A stretch of DNA of 64,000 nt from Eurosta solidaginis. Lineage: Eukaryota > Arthropoda > Insecta > Diptera > Tephritidae. The position numbers were made by a program, and so were the translations under genes. Below, one piece after another: positions 22,225 to 34,050 of this stretch. Under the pieces are notes generated by a model. The model saw nothing but the letters and a program-made list of their open reading frames with translations. It was not told the DNA's origin and ran no database searches. How positions within the stretch are numbered: position 1 is the stretch's first letter; each line of letters starts with the position of its first letter. Location of the stretch: the NCBI RefSeq assembly GCF_040869045.1, contig NC_090321.1, positions 183,553,596-183,617,595 on the forward strand, given 5' to 3'.

Positions 22225-22550
22225 TATGTATATGCAAAATATATACAAAACTGTTATAAGATCAATCCATTAATCAAATTAAATCTAATTAAAAGTGCAA
22301 AGTTGAGTGACATGCATAGAAGAATTTTGTATGTGGCTTATTAAAATATAAACAAGTAATGCATTATGCATTCCAGTAACATCGCCACAATCACGCAAGA
22401 TGTTGCATTTGTAAATATAAAGGAACTTCAGACTTGACGTTTATTTTGCATCCATTTATAATTTTGCGGAGCACTGTTATAAGCATTTTCACTATACAAA
22501 AAGGATACTTACCAACATATTTCGTCTGATATTCATTTGTTCAATTGCAG

Positions 22551-22618
22551 TTTCAACTGTGAAAAAGTTTAGAAAAGTACCAATGAGTGAGAAAAATAAT
22601 TTCAATTGCAAAGTGTGA
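22551..22618 (+). CDS. Possible second exon of the 16870 gene
   Basis: A pyrimidine-leaning tract ending TTGTTCAATTGCAG precedes 22551. Joined to the phase-1 donor at 16915, the frame stays open for 21 more codons after the junction codon (STVKKFRKVP...) to TGA at 22616. An alternative donor (A|GTGAGA) lies inside at about 22586. The link is unproven; acceptor-like sequences are common in AT-rich DNA. Confidence 0.2.
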
Positions 22619-22928
22619 AACAGCTTTAGCCAGAGGAAATGTCAAATTCTTCTACTTATGCTTTGCTTGCAACAAAAGTTGAAAGATGGTTACTTTTTCA
22701 AATGGCGTCGCTCGATCTGCCGTTCTCCATAAAAATACGTGCAACCTACTCATAATGCATAAGATTGCGTAAAACGCATCTATATGAAAAACTGCTTATG
22801 TGACGGGGCTTTAAGTTAAGGGCCTGGTAAAGTTTAGAGATATAAAGCCATAGTCATAGCCATATTTTTACTAATCCATATCAATTGGCATCGGTTATTG
22901 GTGGTTTACCCTAAATATGTGACAATTT
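22619..22928. other. Spacer, nothing recognised
   Basis: AT-rich sequence between the possible exon and Helentron-like copy C, with no visible feature. Confidence 0.5.
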
Positions 22929-24472
22929 AACAAGTAAGGAAGTCTAAGTTCAGGTGTAACCGAACATTACATACTCAGCTGAGAGCTATGGAGACAAAAT
23001 AAGGGCTGACTCTGGAATTTGTTTGTACGATATGGGTATCAAATTAAAGGTATTAAAGAGGGTTTTAAAAGGGAGGGGTTGTAGTTGTATATGTGAAGGC
23101 GTTTTCGAGATATCGACCAAAATGTGGCCCAGGGTCACCTAGAACGTCATCTGTCGGGTACCGCTAATTTATTTATATACATATGTAATACCACGAACAG
23201 TATTCCTGCCAAGATTCCAAAGGCTTTCGATTTCGCCCTGCAGAATTTTTTCATTTTCTTCTACTTAATATGGTAGGTGTCACACCCATTTTACAAAGTT
23301 TTTTTTTTTAAGTTATATTTTGCGTCAACAAACCAATCCAATTTCCATGTTTCATCCCTTTTTTCGTAACTGGTATAGAATTATGGCATTTTTTTCATTT
23401 TTCGTAATTTTCGATATCGGAAAAGTGGGCGTGGTCATAGTCGGATTTCGGCCATTTTTTATATCAATGCAAAGTGAGTTCAGGTAAATACGTGAACTGA
23501 GTTTAGTAAAGATATATAGATTTTTGCTCAATTTATCGTGTTAACGGCCGAGCGGAAGGACAGACGGTCGACTGTGTATAAAAACGGGGCGTGTCTTCAA
23601 CCGATTTCGCCCTTTTTCACAGAAAATAGTTATCGTCCCAGAATTACAGCCCCTAGCAAATTTCACAAGGATTGGGAAATTTTTGTTCGAATTATGGCAT
23701 TAAAAGTATCCTAGACAAATTAAATGAAAAAGGGCGGAGCCACGCCCATTTTGAAATTTTCTTTCATTTTTGTATTTTGTTGCACCATATCATTACTGGA
23801 GACGAACGTTGATATAATTTACTTATATACTGTAAAGATATTAAATTTTTTGTTAAAATTTGACTTAAAAAAATTTTTTTTTAAAAATGGGCGTGGTCGT
23901 TCTCCGATTTTGCTAATTTTTATTAAGCATACATATAGTAACAGGAATAACGTTCCTGCCAAATTTCATCATGATATCTTCAAACACTACCAAATTACAG
24001 CTTGCAAATCTTTTAAATTACCTTCTTTTAAAAGTGGGCGGTGCCACGCTCATTCTCCAAAACTTTACTAATTTTCTATTCCTCGTCATAAGTTCAACTC
24101 ACCTACCAAGTTTCATCGCTTTATTCGTCTTTGTTAATGAATTACCGCACTTTTTCGTTTTTTCGAAATTTTCGATATCGAAAAAGTGGGCGTGGTTATA
24201 GTCCGATATCGTTCATTTTAAATAGCGATCTGAGATGAGTGCCCAGAAACCTACATACCAAATTTCATCAAGATACCTCAAAATTTACTCAAGTTATCAT
24301 GTTAACGGACAGACGGACGGACGGACGGACATGGCTCAATCAAATTTTTTTCGATACTGATGATTTTGATATATGGAAGTCTATATCTATCTCGATTCCT
24401 TTATACCTGTACAACAAACCGTTATCCAATCAAAGTTAATATACTCTGTGAACTCTGTTCAACTGAGTATAA
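22929..24472 (+). mobile_element. Helentron/DINE-1-like element, copy C (short array)
   Basis: The 5' end AACAAGTAAGGAAG, a hairpin region with one mismatch (TTCAGGTGTAACCGAA) and ACATACTCAGCTGAGAGC are present. Only about one 130-bp unit remains (22998-23150), ending at the altered last unit. The right half keeps all six GGGCG boxes, the GGAC microsatellite (about 24308-24330) and the 3' hairpin (24440-24471, one arm base changed). Both termini are present, so this is a complete element of about 1.54 kb with a minimal array. Confidence 0.8.
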
Positions 24473-25432
24473 TAAGAAAGAAGATTATGGTATGGCACCA
24501 TTGGCCAATTACATTGGTTTCCATAGGGTTGTTTAGATCAGCTGTTTTATATGGTATGGATATGTCAAGTTCGCCATGAGCTTTATTACTACTTTATGGT
24601 GTCAGTTTAGCCACCCATAAGATAAAAATTACATGCATAAATGTATTCGTATCAATATTTGCAACACAATGCATTATAATACAGCTAGTTTTTATCTTTA
24701 AGTCAAGGATAAAAAAAGTTATGTGTAGCTGAATATAAAAGTGTCGCCAATTTTTATCAACAATAGCTATCATCCGGTGGCAAAATCCTGAGCCAGATAA
24801 ATAATTTTGCATGTAAATGCAACAACAACGATTTGAGCCAGATAAATCCAGATAGAAGTCTGGTTTAATTTGTGAGCCGGATAATTTGTTAATTACTTCT
24901 TTTTAGGCTGGCAACGCGGCCTTTAATATACCTACTTTTTCAAAAATAGATGTCGCTGCTTAGCCTTTCGCTGTATAAGTTAAATGAAAAACAGCGGTGA
25001 CATCTGCCTATCACATTTCTCGTGTGCGAAAATTTCACGACATCTGCTTCTCAAGTCTCTCAATGATCCAGAGCATTCCCGTGAGAATTGAGCGTGAGCC
25101 GGAGCTGTAAAACTCACTGAAAGACGGCAAATGATTCGTGATATTTAAAATATTTATGAGTTGTACATATTTGTTTACCAGTTCAGGACAAGTTAGTAAG
25201 TTTCTGATTATTTTGAATATGCATTTCTGTATTGTCGTCCATAACAAAAAGGGCAGTAAAATGTAAAACGTGAAATAGGAGAAAATTTAATTTTTATTTA
25301 GAAAATTTAAGATGTTTCAAGTATTCTTAGAATTTGAGACCTTATTTTATCTTTCACTGTGAATTTTAAATGGGTATTTATTAAGTTAATGAGTAAATTT
25401 TAATATCAGTCGTTTTTTGGCACTCAAATTCC
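24473..25432. other. Spacer, nothing recognised
   Basis: Unique AT-rich DNA with short frames only. Confidence 0.5.
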
Positions 25433-25923
25433 GGTAATTCTATACAACAGAATGACACTCTTAACACACGTCCAAAAACATTAAGTGGGGTATCAAAACA
25501 CGTGTTTTGGATCCATAATCGAATCCAAAAGCTGAGGTCAAAAATTTTAGGTCTGTTAAGAGATATTTGCAAAAGAAATGGAACATTTTCATGTGGTTGT
25601 TGTAATTTTGATAATTTTGTTGTACCCACAAAAAAAATTGAGAACATAAGTGTTTTCCGGGGATATAGTTTTGGTCTTCAAACCGTGTTGGAGCCACCCA
25701 GGGTAATTTTGTATAAGCGTGCAGAAAGGTGTTCTGCGCAAAAATACTATGGATCCCACCCCAGTCTCTGAGCACTCCGGGGTGATTGTTCGGTTTTTTT
25801 AATATCTTTTGAACGAGCTTTCGCCTTCGGATTGTTGTTGTCGAGGTCAATACGCGTATTTTGACACTTCTCTCGATATTTTTGACGCGTATTAGCATTT
25901 TCGTGCTGTCGTATAGAATTACC
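25433..25923. mobile_element. 491-bp MITE-like element with inverted ends
   Basis: The left end GGTAATTCTATACAACAG and right end CTGTCGTATAGAATTACC are inverted matches with one mismatch, and pairing extends weakly inward. The interior is less AT-rich than its surroundings and contains AACACGTGTTTTGGATCC and GAGCACTCCGGGG. Open frames on both strands (up to 154 codons) overlap and carry no domain. No obvious target duplication, so the class is unassigned. Confidence 0.5.
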
Positions 25924-26215
25924 AAAATTACCAGTAAGTGAATTTTACTGCCTTTTGCTATGGACGGCAGTGAAGCCCAATTAATTCTAGTCTAACAAAC
26001 TAAATTTTACAGGTCTCTCAAAATTTGTATTGTCTTTTGAATTTTTTTTTTTTTTACCAAAGATACTTTATATTTTCTTCCATACGCAGGACCCATGGCT
26101 TTATTTTTTAGAAGAAGAAAATCTCCAACACCCTTCGAAAAAAAAATTATCAAAAATCAATGCGAATTTCAATAATATTTACTTTCATAGACTTAAAATA
26201 TTTGGGCTACGAAAC
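25924..26215. other. Spacer, nothing recognised
   Basis: AT-rich, with a T-run at about 26040. Confidence 0.4.
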
Positions 26216-26449
26216 TGAATACTCAAAAAAATTTAGCAAACTCTAAATAAAAATTTCGAAACTCTCGTAAAATTTTTTTGAATTTCCGAACTTTTTCGAA
26301 AACGTTCCTGAGATTGCTTTGCATAATTTCTGTAACAAAATTCATAGACGTATTTTTTTAATATTAAAAACTAAAAGAAGATGAATTTTGTTGATGGAAA
26401 TTGAAATTTGATAAAAATTGCCAGTACTATTTTCGTGTTCGCTGCTGTA
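26216..26449 (-). mobile_element. Tc1-like element terminus (minus orientation)
   Basis: On the minus strand the end reads TTACAGCAGCGAACACGAAAATAG, then CTGGCAATTTTTATCAAATTT, then CGTTTTCGAAAAAGTTCGG, in the same order as the 9710 and 37407 termini. No partner end is found nearby. Confidence 0.5.
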
Positions 26450-26874
26450 AATGTTATCAGGCATGATTGTACTCCACATACAAAGATTTATGTGCCCTAA
26501 ACATTGAAATTAAAAAAAAATCGTAAAGCAGGTTATTGTTTATTAATCGATAATGTGACATTTGGGTATTTAAAATAAACAAACTTTTCCTTTTACATTA
26601 AACGGGATCAGAAATATGTCGCGATAACATGCACAAAATCACTTTTTACTTTCACATTAAGTAAATATGAGAGATAAGAAGAGGAAGAAGTAGTGAATGC
26701 ATACAGGAAAGTTAACAAAATATACATATGTGTTATATTAAAAATAGGGTGCTTCACCTAAAACGCGCTAATTTTACAACCAAATTTTATGAAATATGAA
26801 AAGCATTAAAGTAAAATTCTTAGAGCATCATAAAACCTTTGAAGTACACATTAAAGTAAAAAAATTAATACTTG
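26450..26874. other. Spacer, nothing recognised
   Basis: AT-rich, no feature visible. Confidence 0.45.
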
Positions 26875-27206
26875 GCGCAATAAACCTTCGCGGAGTTTAT
26901 GCCGAGCTTCGATTCCAATTCATTCGTACTACTTTTTAATTTTCCCTACAAATTGGTGGCACATGTGTTATGCCAACTCCGACCGGCATCGCCAAGGCAG
27001 ATGTATTTTCACTGAGAAGCTTTTCATGGAAAAAATACACTCGAAGTGTTTGCCTATTAACTTCCGGGCGACGCCGATTAGAAACACTTTTTTTCTAACT
27101 GAAATTTTTTATTTTTTTTTTAATTTTGATGTGTCTTTGGTCGGTGTTGAACCCAGGATCATCGGTGTGGTAGGCGAAGCACACGACCACCACACCATGG
27201 CGACCG
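26875..27206 (-). mobile_element. tRNA-derived SINE, copy 4 (older)
   Basis: Full-length minus-strand copy with all modules. The head at the right end reads CGCCATGGTGTGGTGGTCGTG; the B box is changed to GGTTCAACACC. More substitutions than in the 59979 and 15463 copies suggest an older insertion. Confidence 0.78.
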
Positions 27207-27853
27207 TACGCATTAGAAATGAAAAACTGCTCAAAAAACAACGTACTGAAAGACATTTTCATTGTAAAATCAACAAATCGCGTTTGTTGTTCTTGAATTG
27301 AAAGACATGCGATTAGGAGCGTTATTCTCTATTACGAAACGAAATATCGTCTCGCCTCAGAGACGAATCGCTCGTGTATTTGCACTATATTAAACGATGG
27401 CAACGTATCGTTTTACAGTTGCTTTCGCCTTCCTGTTTGACGTAACGTAAGAAACGTAAATGCAGAACAAAAATGATAAAGAATACCATTGCTATACGAA
27501 ATCGCTTGGAGGTGATTCGTTTGTCTGTCTGTGCTATCGTTCAAAATACAGAAAGAGCACATAAATTGAGCACATTGCAGTTAATTCAACCAAGCTTTTG
27601 TAAAGAGAACAAATTTGTTTAGTCATTTCAATAGAAGAGAAACTGTTGGGCTCAAGCTAACTTTATAATGTAAAAGTAACAAATTCTCAATCAACTTTTC
27701 TGTTACAGAAGTGATTTCGTTTGTCATTTCATCCATGACAAAAACACCTAAAAGGTTTAACCGTTTCTGACTTAAAAAAGAATTTCAAATTTCACAACCA
27801 AAATGTTTTTTCTCAGACAAAAACAAATTAGAATACCTTACTTTGTTTATTTT
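27207..27853. other. Spacer, nothing recognised
   Basis: AT-rich, no recognisable gene. It abuts the 3' hairpin of Helentron-like copy D. Confidence 0.45.
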
Positions 27854-28668
27854 TATACTCAGCTGAGCAGAGCTCACAGAGTATATTAATTTTGTTCGCA
27901 CAACGGCAATCCCTAACGGCATAAATTAACGGAGATAGATATAGACTTCTATATATCAAAATGATCTGGGCGAAAAAAGAAATTCATTTAGCCATGTCCG
28001 TCCGTCCGTCCGTCTGTCCCTAAACACGATAACTTGAGTAAATTTTGAGGTATCTTAATGAGATTTGGCATGTAGGTTCTTGGGAGCTCATCTCAGATCG
28101 CTATTTAAAACGAACGACATCGGACTATAACCACGCCCACTTGTTCGATATTGAAGTTTTCGAAAAACTGAAAAAGTGTGATAATTCATTACCAAAGACG
28201 GATAAAGCGATGAAACTTGGTAGGTGGGTTGACCTTATGACGTAGAATAGAAAATAATAAAATTTTGGGCAATGGGCGTGGCACCGCCCACTATTAAAAT
28301 AAGGTAATTTAAAATTTTTGGAAGCTGTAATTTGACAATCGTTAAAGATATCATGATAAAATTTTGCAGGAACGGTACCCCTGTTACTATATGTGGGCTA
28401 AATAAAAATTAGCAAAATCAGATGACGAACACCCACTTAAACAAAAAAAATATGTCAACATTCAACTCCAGTAATAATATGTTGCAACAAAATACAAAAA
28501 TAAAGGAACATTTAAAATGGGCGTGGCTCCACCCATTTTCATTTCAATTTGCCTAGAATACTTTTAATGCCATAAGTCGAACAAAAATTTACCAATCCTC
28601 GTGAAATTTGGTAAAGGCATAGATTCTATGACGATAACTGTTTTTTGTGAAAATGGGCGAAATCGGCT
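27854..28668 (-). mobile_element. Helentron/DINE-1-like element, copy D (3' part only)
   Basis: Minus orientation. The 3' hairpin is at 27854-27885 (TATACTC ... GAGTATA), the microsatellite CCGTCCGTCCGTCCGTCTGTCC at about 27997-28019, and the GGGCG boxes follow in reverse order, including ATGGGCGTGGCACCGCCCA at about 28272. Similarity stops at GAAATCGGCTGA, about 28668. The array and 5' end are missing. Internal deletions relative to copy B are visible around 28430. Confidence 0.8.
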
Positions 28669-29280
28669 GAGTTGACTCTTCATTCCGTTGATTTTACTAG
28701 CTATTTTGCTTCAGAATATAGTTTTACTTGAAATACCCTATAACCAACTGTTGCTTCATACAGCTTGCAAATAATTCGTGGTTCACAAAGAAGATGAAGA
28801 AAGAAAATCTTTTCAGTAGTTTCGCTCTACAGTATAATTGAACAGAATTTTCAAATTGCTAAATTTTCTGAACAAGCCTTATTGAAACTATGCGCCATAG
28901 CAGGTGAATATCATAAAAAACTTAGCTCGTGCTCGACATCCACAACACCCCGAATTATTTTATCGGTCACTAAGTTGACGCAATTGCTCAAATAAATTTT
29001 TTGTGTTTACTTGTGCGCTGTGTGGCTTGCCCTATGAGTTCAAGGGTCAACGTCACACCATGTTTAACAAAAAAAAAAAAAAAAAAAAACAAATATGTAA
29101 GTAGAAAATTATTTAAACAAGATAATTCTCACTCGCTCCTCACATTCACTGGACTGACTGTGCTACTTTTATTTGTTTCTATTCACTAATCACATTTTTT
29201 GCCCGCGCCAATGACCTCACATGATCCACAATTTTACTATTAACAAAATTCTGTAAGAGTACATTACAAATATACATACA
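28669..29280. other. Spacer next to LTR element
   Basis: AT-rich with an A-run at about 29070-29090. The flank adjoining the LTR is TACA/CATA-rich. No gene is recognised. Confidence 0.45.
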
Positions 29281-29781
29281 AGTTACTGCCGTGCGCCGTC
29301 GATATCAAAATTAAACTTCAATCGTTACACTTACCAACTGAACTGCTGAACAACTGAACCTGACTTTATTATTGGCAATTTCTTTTTATAAAATTTTTCT
29401 TATGCTACTTACTTAGCTAAGTTGCTACATACTTATAAATTTACTTATATAGTACAAGTGAATTCGCTTACAGCGCAATAATTTATTAACAATGTTGTTG
29501 TTGTTTCTCTTTACAAAAATTGTTTGATAATCAAATGGATTTTAAATCGAATTGTTTTATTGCTTTTATTATATTCTTATAATTTTGCGTATGCAAGTAA
29601 AAGTAATTTAATTGGGCAACCAACGGGTTCACATTACGTCTGCACGGCTTCCGCTTAAATTTAGTGCAACGGAATATGAAGCAGTTATTGTTGTTGTTTT
29701 ATCAAAATATTGTTTACTGAATTTGGGTTGCGGTAACTGCTGTGTAGGCAATATTTGACCATTGTGCTAACTGTGCTAACT
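29281..29781 (-). repeat. 3' LTR of the gypsy-type element
   Basis: 501 bp, AGTTA...TAACT, uninterrupted. Its counterpart at 35684-37099 shares both ends but has lost about 90 internal bp and gained an insertion. Confidence 0.92.
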
Positions 29782-29792
29782 CCCCCCTTCTT
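29782..29792 (-). other. Polypurine tract
   Basis: On the minus strand AAGAAGGGGGG lies immediately upstream of the 3' LTR start. It serves as the plus-strand DNA primer in this class of element and fixes the LTR boundary. Confidence 0.85.
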
Positions 29793-31190
29793 AAGTATAA
29801 GCGTCCCGCTGATGAAATATTATTGTTTTAGTTGGAAGTCTACTATTGGCGGAATGGAAAAAGATTGACAATATTATTGCTAGGATAATGGCTGCGAAGC
29901 TTGAGCTAATAGATATTACACTCTTTGAGGATATGTGTTCTAATTTCCTTAAATTGGTTAAATGGAGTTGATGCAAATAGTTGAGGTCGAGTTTGATTTC
30001 ATTTTCAGTTAGGTTGTTTTGAAGTATTGTAGGTAATATTTGGTATAAGCTAGTTTGCCAACTTGTATAACTAACATTGTTTAATGTTATGGTTTCATTA
30101 AGGAAGTTTATGATAAATGTGCCATTCAATTTGAGTGACTTGTTATCGTAACTGAACTTTCCAATAAAATTTGATACAAAAAGTGTTCCTTCTGGAATTA
30201 ATTCAACTATGGCTTTATATTCATATTGGTAATCGCACGTTGCTTTGTCCCCCAGAGGATTTGAGTTATACAGTGATTTTCTTCTAGTTTTTGGAGTTGA
30301 TTTCTTCTGCAAATTGTAGTTTCGTCTATTTCCAGGCAGTTTCCGATGATGCCATATTTTTCCTCTTGTGACGTGAAAATATTGGAAAATTCTAGATAAA
30401 CTCGTTTGCTGTTTTTTACGGTTGAACGAATAATGACATTGTTGAAAAGAGTGTCTTCTGTTTTTGGAAGTGAAATTACGTATAGAAGAAGTGAGTCTTT
30501 GACAACCATTGACGGTTTAGCATATTCAAGCGCCTGTATTTCATTTTTAAAAGGTAGTGTGCCAGTTTGTGATAAAATATTTTCGATATCCCCTTTATTT
30601 AAGAGTTGCGAGTGAACAATTCCTTGTTTTGCTAACTGGGCTGCCATTAAGATTTTAGAAATTTCACCTTTTATTATTCCTAGCTTATTAAATAGTGTTT
30701 GTTCAAAAAGCTGCGTATTGTCTTCGTTTATTTCGTCCGCGATTCTGTTATGTCCATCTAAAATTGTATTACCGGTCCTTATAAGATATTCGTTTATTTC
30801 GTGCTGTTTGTTGTTGTTTTCTGTCAGAGTGTGTGTTTGTGACATGATTTGGTCCCAGTCAGTAGCGTCGGGATTTCCTGCTAGCCACTTCCAAGCAGAC
30901 CCTATCCAGTTAATTGATCGTTTGTATTTGGTAGTGTTTTTGGTTCGTAACTGGTCCAGTATATTGTCTATCTCTGTAAGTTCATGTTCTAGTTGCGGAA
31001 ATAAAATGCTTGTCTTACTAACTTCGTGCTGTACTATTGATCTTATATTGTTAACTACTCTATCGTACTAATCCAAGTCTATAGTGTGTATAATTTTGTA
31101 TGTTTCTTTGGTAATTTTTCCTAGTCCTTGTTTAATTGTCAGTACTGGGCTATCGTATTTGAGACATACAAATACTGTTGCGGTCGTCCA
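29791..31190 (-). pseudogene. env: env-like gene of the gypsy-type element, broken
   Basis: The region downstream of integrase holds two main open stretches, 30207-30845 and 29791-30312, in different frames that overlap, so at least one frameshift separates the halves. The part from 30845 up to integrase is interrupted as well. Near the C-terminus (about 29850-29900) lies a hydrophobic segment (SFAAIILAIILSIFF) followed by a short polar tail, as expected for a membrane anchor of an errantivirus envelope glycoprotein. Position after integrase and before the polypurine tract supports the call. I could not identify a signal peptide or cleavage site. The upstream boundary is approximate, and it is non-functional as it stands. 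Confidence 0.7.
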
Positions 31191-31249
31191 ACAAGGTAAA
31201 AGTCCAAATTAGATAACGTTCGTTAGTTTTTCAGGTGTGACTTATGTCT

Positions 31250-31875
31250 ACATTCACTATGTCCCTAAAACTCGTGAGATCTTGATAATTAATTCTTTGG
31301 GTTCTTCAAAAAAATATATCGGCGTTTTTTTCTTCGTAACTGAGTGTATGGTGTTATTATACCTATCAACGGCAATGTTGACAATTTCTTTTAGTGATCT
31401 ATAAGGATATTCAGATTGTAGACATCTAACAATTTCTATGATTGTAGAGTGCACACGTTCGATTGTGCCGTTAACTTCACTCTTTTTGGGTGGTGCTAAA
31501 TAAATTTGAATACCCAATCTTTCCAAGTAATTGAGTGTTATTGGACTTATGAAGCTACCCTCGTTGTCCATTACTAAGGTCTTTGGCACAGTTAAATAAT
31601 GTAAGAGTTTAATTAATTTGTCTCTAATATGTAACACAGATTTATTTTTGATTTTAAAGAATTTTACAAATTTAGAAAACTTGTCAACGTATGTAATAAA
31701 TTTTTCACCAGACATTTCGATTATGTCAATGTGCAATATTTTTTGGGTACGAAGGTATTGGCGTTGCCTGTAGTTCAGACTTTTGAGGGTGGCGATCGTA
31801 CTTGTTGCACCCACAAGTTTTGCATGATTTTGTGTATTTTTTTATAAGTTTACTCATCTCAGGAAAATAGTATTT
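31250..31875 (-). pseudogene. pol: Integrase region of pol, broken
   Basis: Order on the minus strand: the HHCC zinc-finger cysteines (CKTCGC, about 31815-31835), with the histidine pair just upstream at the end of the RNase H frame (HRRAH, about 31915). Then comes the catalytic core with HIDI, VMDNEG and an ERVHSTI stretch at the positions of the D,D-35-E triad. It inserts the cDNA copy into host DNA in intact relatives. The core is open for about 185 codons (31257-31814) but out of frame with the finger region. Confidence 0.88.
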
Positions 31876-32555
31876 TTATAATATTTGTTCCTTATTTTCC
31901 TTATCGTTACGGTGGGCCCTCCTATGCTCCCGTTCGATTATTTTGAACTTTACTTCTTCATCAGAAATGTCAGTAACAAGTCTTTGCGTGATTCTGGCAC
32001 GGAACTTAGAAAAACTTTCCTGATAAACCTGTTGTAACAATGCGATATATTTTTCGGGAATTTTGATTCCATTAATTATATTTGGATTAAGATAATTTTT
32101 TAAGATTTTAATTAATTTTCCTTTATCGTAGATTTCACTATTAATACGATGCCTGTGGTACCTTGGGTGAGGTTCTTCATGGACAATTTCATCTTTGCCT
32201 TCTTCAAATATAATTTGGTTTTTAAATACATTTATTGGTGCCTCGCAATTAGGAATAAGCTGTGAGCTATCCTCTGCTGCACTATGTTGAGAATTAGATG
32301 TTGACGATGTCAACGAGTTAATTTCCATGTGAAGCCTGGAGAGCGCATCTGCGACAACATTTGTCTTCCCTGGTCTATAGAAAAGTTTATAATTATACTC
32401 TTCTATGAGTGCCTTCCACCGTTTAAGCTTGGCATTATTATTGCTATTACTTAATGCGAATGTTAATGGTTGGTGGTCAGTTAGGATTTTAATATCTTTT
32501 GCTCCGTATAGGTAGGTTCTTAGTTTGTCAAGAGACCATACTATAGCTAGCATTT
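31876..32555 (-). pseudogene. pol: RNase H and connector region of pol
   Basis: Contains LAIVWSLDKLRTYLYG, ILTDHQPL and the YRPGKTNVVADALSRL end typical of Ty3/gypsy RNase H, then a connector to integrase. The preceding acidic residue block (TTDSS) lies upstream at about 32670 in another stretch, so the domain is split by a break near 32555-32640. It would degrade RNA in RNA-DNA hybrids during reverse transcription. Confidence 0.88.
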
Positions 32556-33497
32556 CTTTCTCAATAGTTGAGTAATTTTCCTCGGTTTTATTGAGTGACC
32601 TTGATATATAAGTTATGGGATTATCCTTCCCGATTTCTCCTTGAGAAGGACTGCCCCAATCGCAGTATTAGAAGAGTCTGTTGTTAGAATAAACGGTTTA
32701 TTAAAATCTGGAAATGCCAAAATCCCAGAAGACATAAGTAATGTTTTTAGGTCATTAAATGATTTCGGTCCTTCATCAGTTAAAGGGACTTTTATTTTTT
32801 CGTGAGTGGTTTGGCAATTTTTGCGAAGTCTTGTATAAATCGTCTATAGTATGACGCTAAACCTAGAAAACTTTTCAGTTCTTTAAGATTTACGGGTACA
32901 GCAATTTTTTTAATCGCTGACATTTTTTCAGGATCAGGTAAAATACCGTTTCCTGTGACAATATGCCCTAGGAATTCCACTCGGGTTCTGAAAAACTTAG
33001 ATTTTTCCAGATTTACTTTTAAATTTGCTTTATATAGAAGAGCGAATACATCTTCAATATTTTTAAGATGTTCTTCTTTGGTTCTTCCTATTATTATTAT
33101 ATCGTCGATATAGACGTAAGAACGTCCTTTATCATCCTTCGAAATATAGAAGGCGCATTCTTAAGCCCAAATGGCAACCTAGTAAATTCGTATTTACCAT
33201 TTGCGGTCGAAAACGCTGTTTTTTCTATATCCCTTTTCTTCATCCTGATTTGGTGAAAACCGGATGTAAGGTCAAGTGTAGTGAAATATTTAAATTCCCC
33301 AAGCTAGCTTAAGTGCTATTTATATCGGGTATTGGGTAAGCGTCAGGTATTGTCACTGAATTTAGTATTTTAAAATCAACGACAACCCTGTATTTCTTTT
33401 CCCCTGAAGGACCTGGCTTTTTTGGGACAATCCACAAAGGAGAATTGTATTGGCTTTTTGACGGCCTAATTATACCGTTATTTATAAGTTCCGTTAT
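32556..33497 (-). pseudogene. pol: Reverse transcriptase region of pol, broken
   Basis: Motifs appear in order on the minus strand: PLWIVPKK (about 33440), LPFGLKN (about 33160-33180), the catalytic YIDD (33101-33112), EFLGHIV (about 32970) and SYYRRFI (about 32840). Between them are several stops and frameshifts, for example near 33497, 33310, 33130 and 32990. The YIDD residues themselves are kept. The domain is typical of Ty3/gypsy elements and inactive here because of the breaks. Confidence 0.9.
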
Positions 33498-34050
33498 CTA
33501 TTTTTCCACCTCGCCACAAAGGTTGGTTGGATAAGGGTAGGATTTGGTATAAATTGGTTCCTCTGTCGTTGTCCTTATTTCTGCTAACACGGTTGTGTCT
33601 ATTGTTCCACTGTCGGATACTGGTCCGAAAATGTCCGCGTATTTATTAATAATTTCTTCAATTTCATGTTTATAGAGTGTTTCCTCAAGATTATTAACTT
33701 GTTTTGAAATTTTATGTTTTAATGGCAATACTACATCTCCTATGGTTATTGTGTCGTCCTTTCTATTAATAATCGCTCCTAGTTCCTTGAGAGTATCATC
33801 ACCTATGATACCATCAAAGGATTTTAAATTTCGCAGAATAAAAAAGTCAAAATTGTTTTTTATGCCTATGCTTTTGAAGAATGGTCCCGAAAGTGTATGG
33901 GTTATTTCCACTTGGCCGGCAGCGGATTGAACCTTGAAAGGGTTCTTTAATTTCAATGAATTTTTGGCAATTTTTTCACAAGCGAAGTTTTTGTTGGCCC
34001 CTGTAGCTATAAGAAATTTCAGGATATGGCCATTTTGTAAGGTAAGTTCT
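33498..34050 (-). pseudogene. pol: Aspartic protease region of pol; catalytic Asp replaced
   Basis: The minus-strand frame runs from about 34050 down to a stop next to 33498. The active-site motif, DTG in retropepsins, reads ATG here (FLIATGANKNF); the alanine codon is at 34005-34007. A second conserved element (IIGDDTL) is present downstream. The frame is separated from the gag tail by a 1-base shift near 34050-34065. Its C-terminal part leads into RT and stops near 33498. With the catalytic residue gone the protease could not process polyprotein even if expressed. Confidence 0.8.

Noticed and set aside
25461..25925. 154-codon minus frame and 89-codon plus frame in the MITE-like element
   Set aside because: They overlap on opposite strands with no domain; the longer open length follows from the lower AT content.
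30718..31071. 117-codon plus-strand open frame inside the LTR element
   Set aside because: It is antisense to the env-like region and carries no domain.
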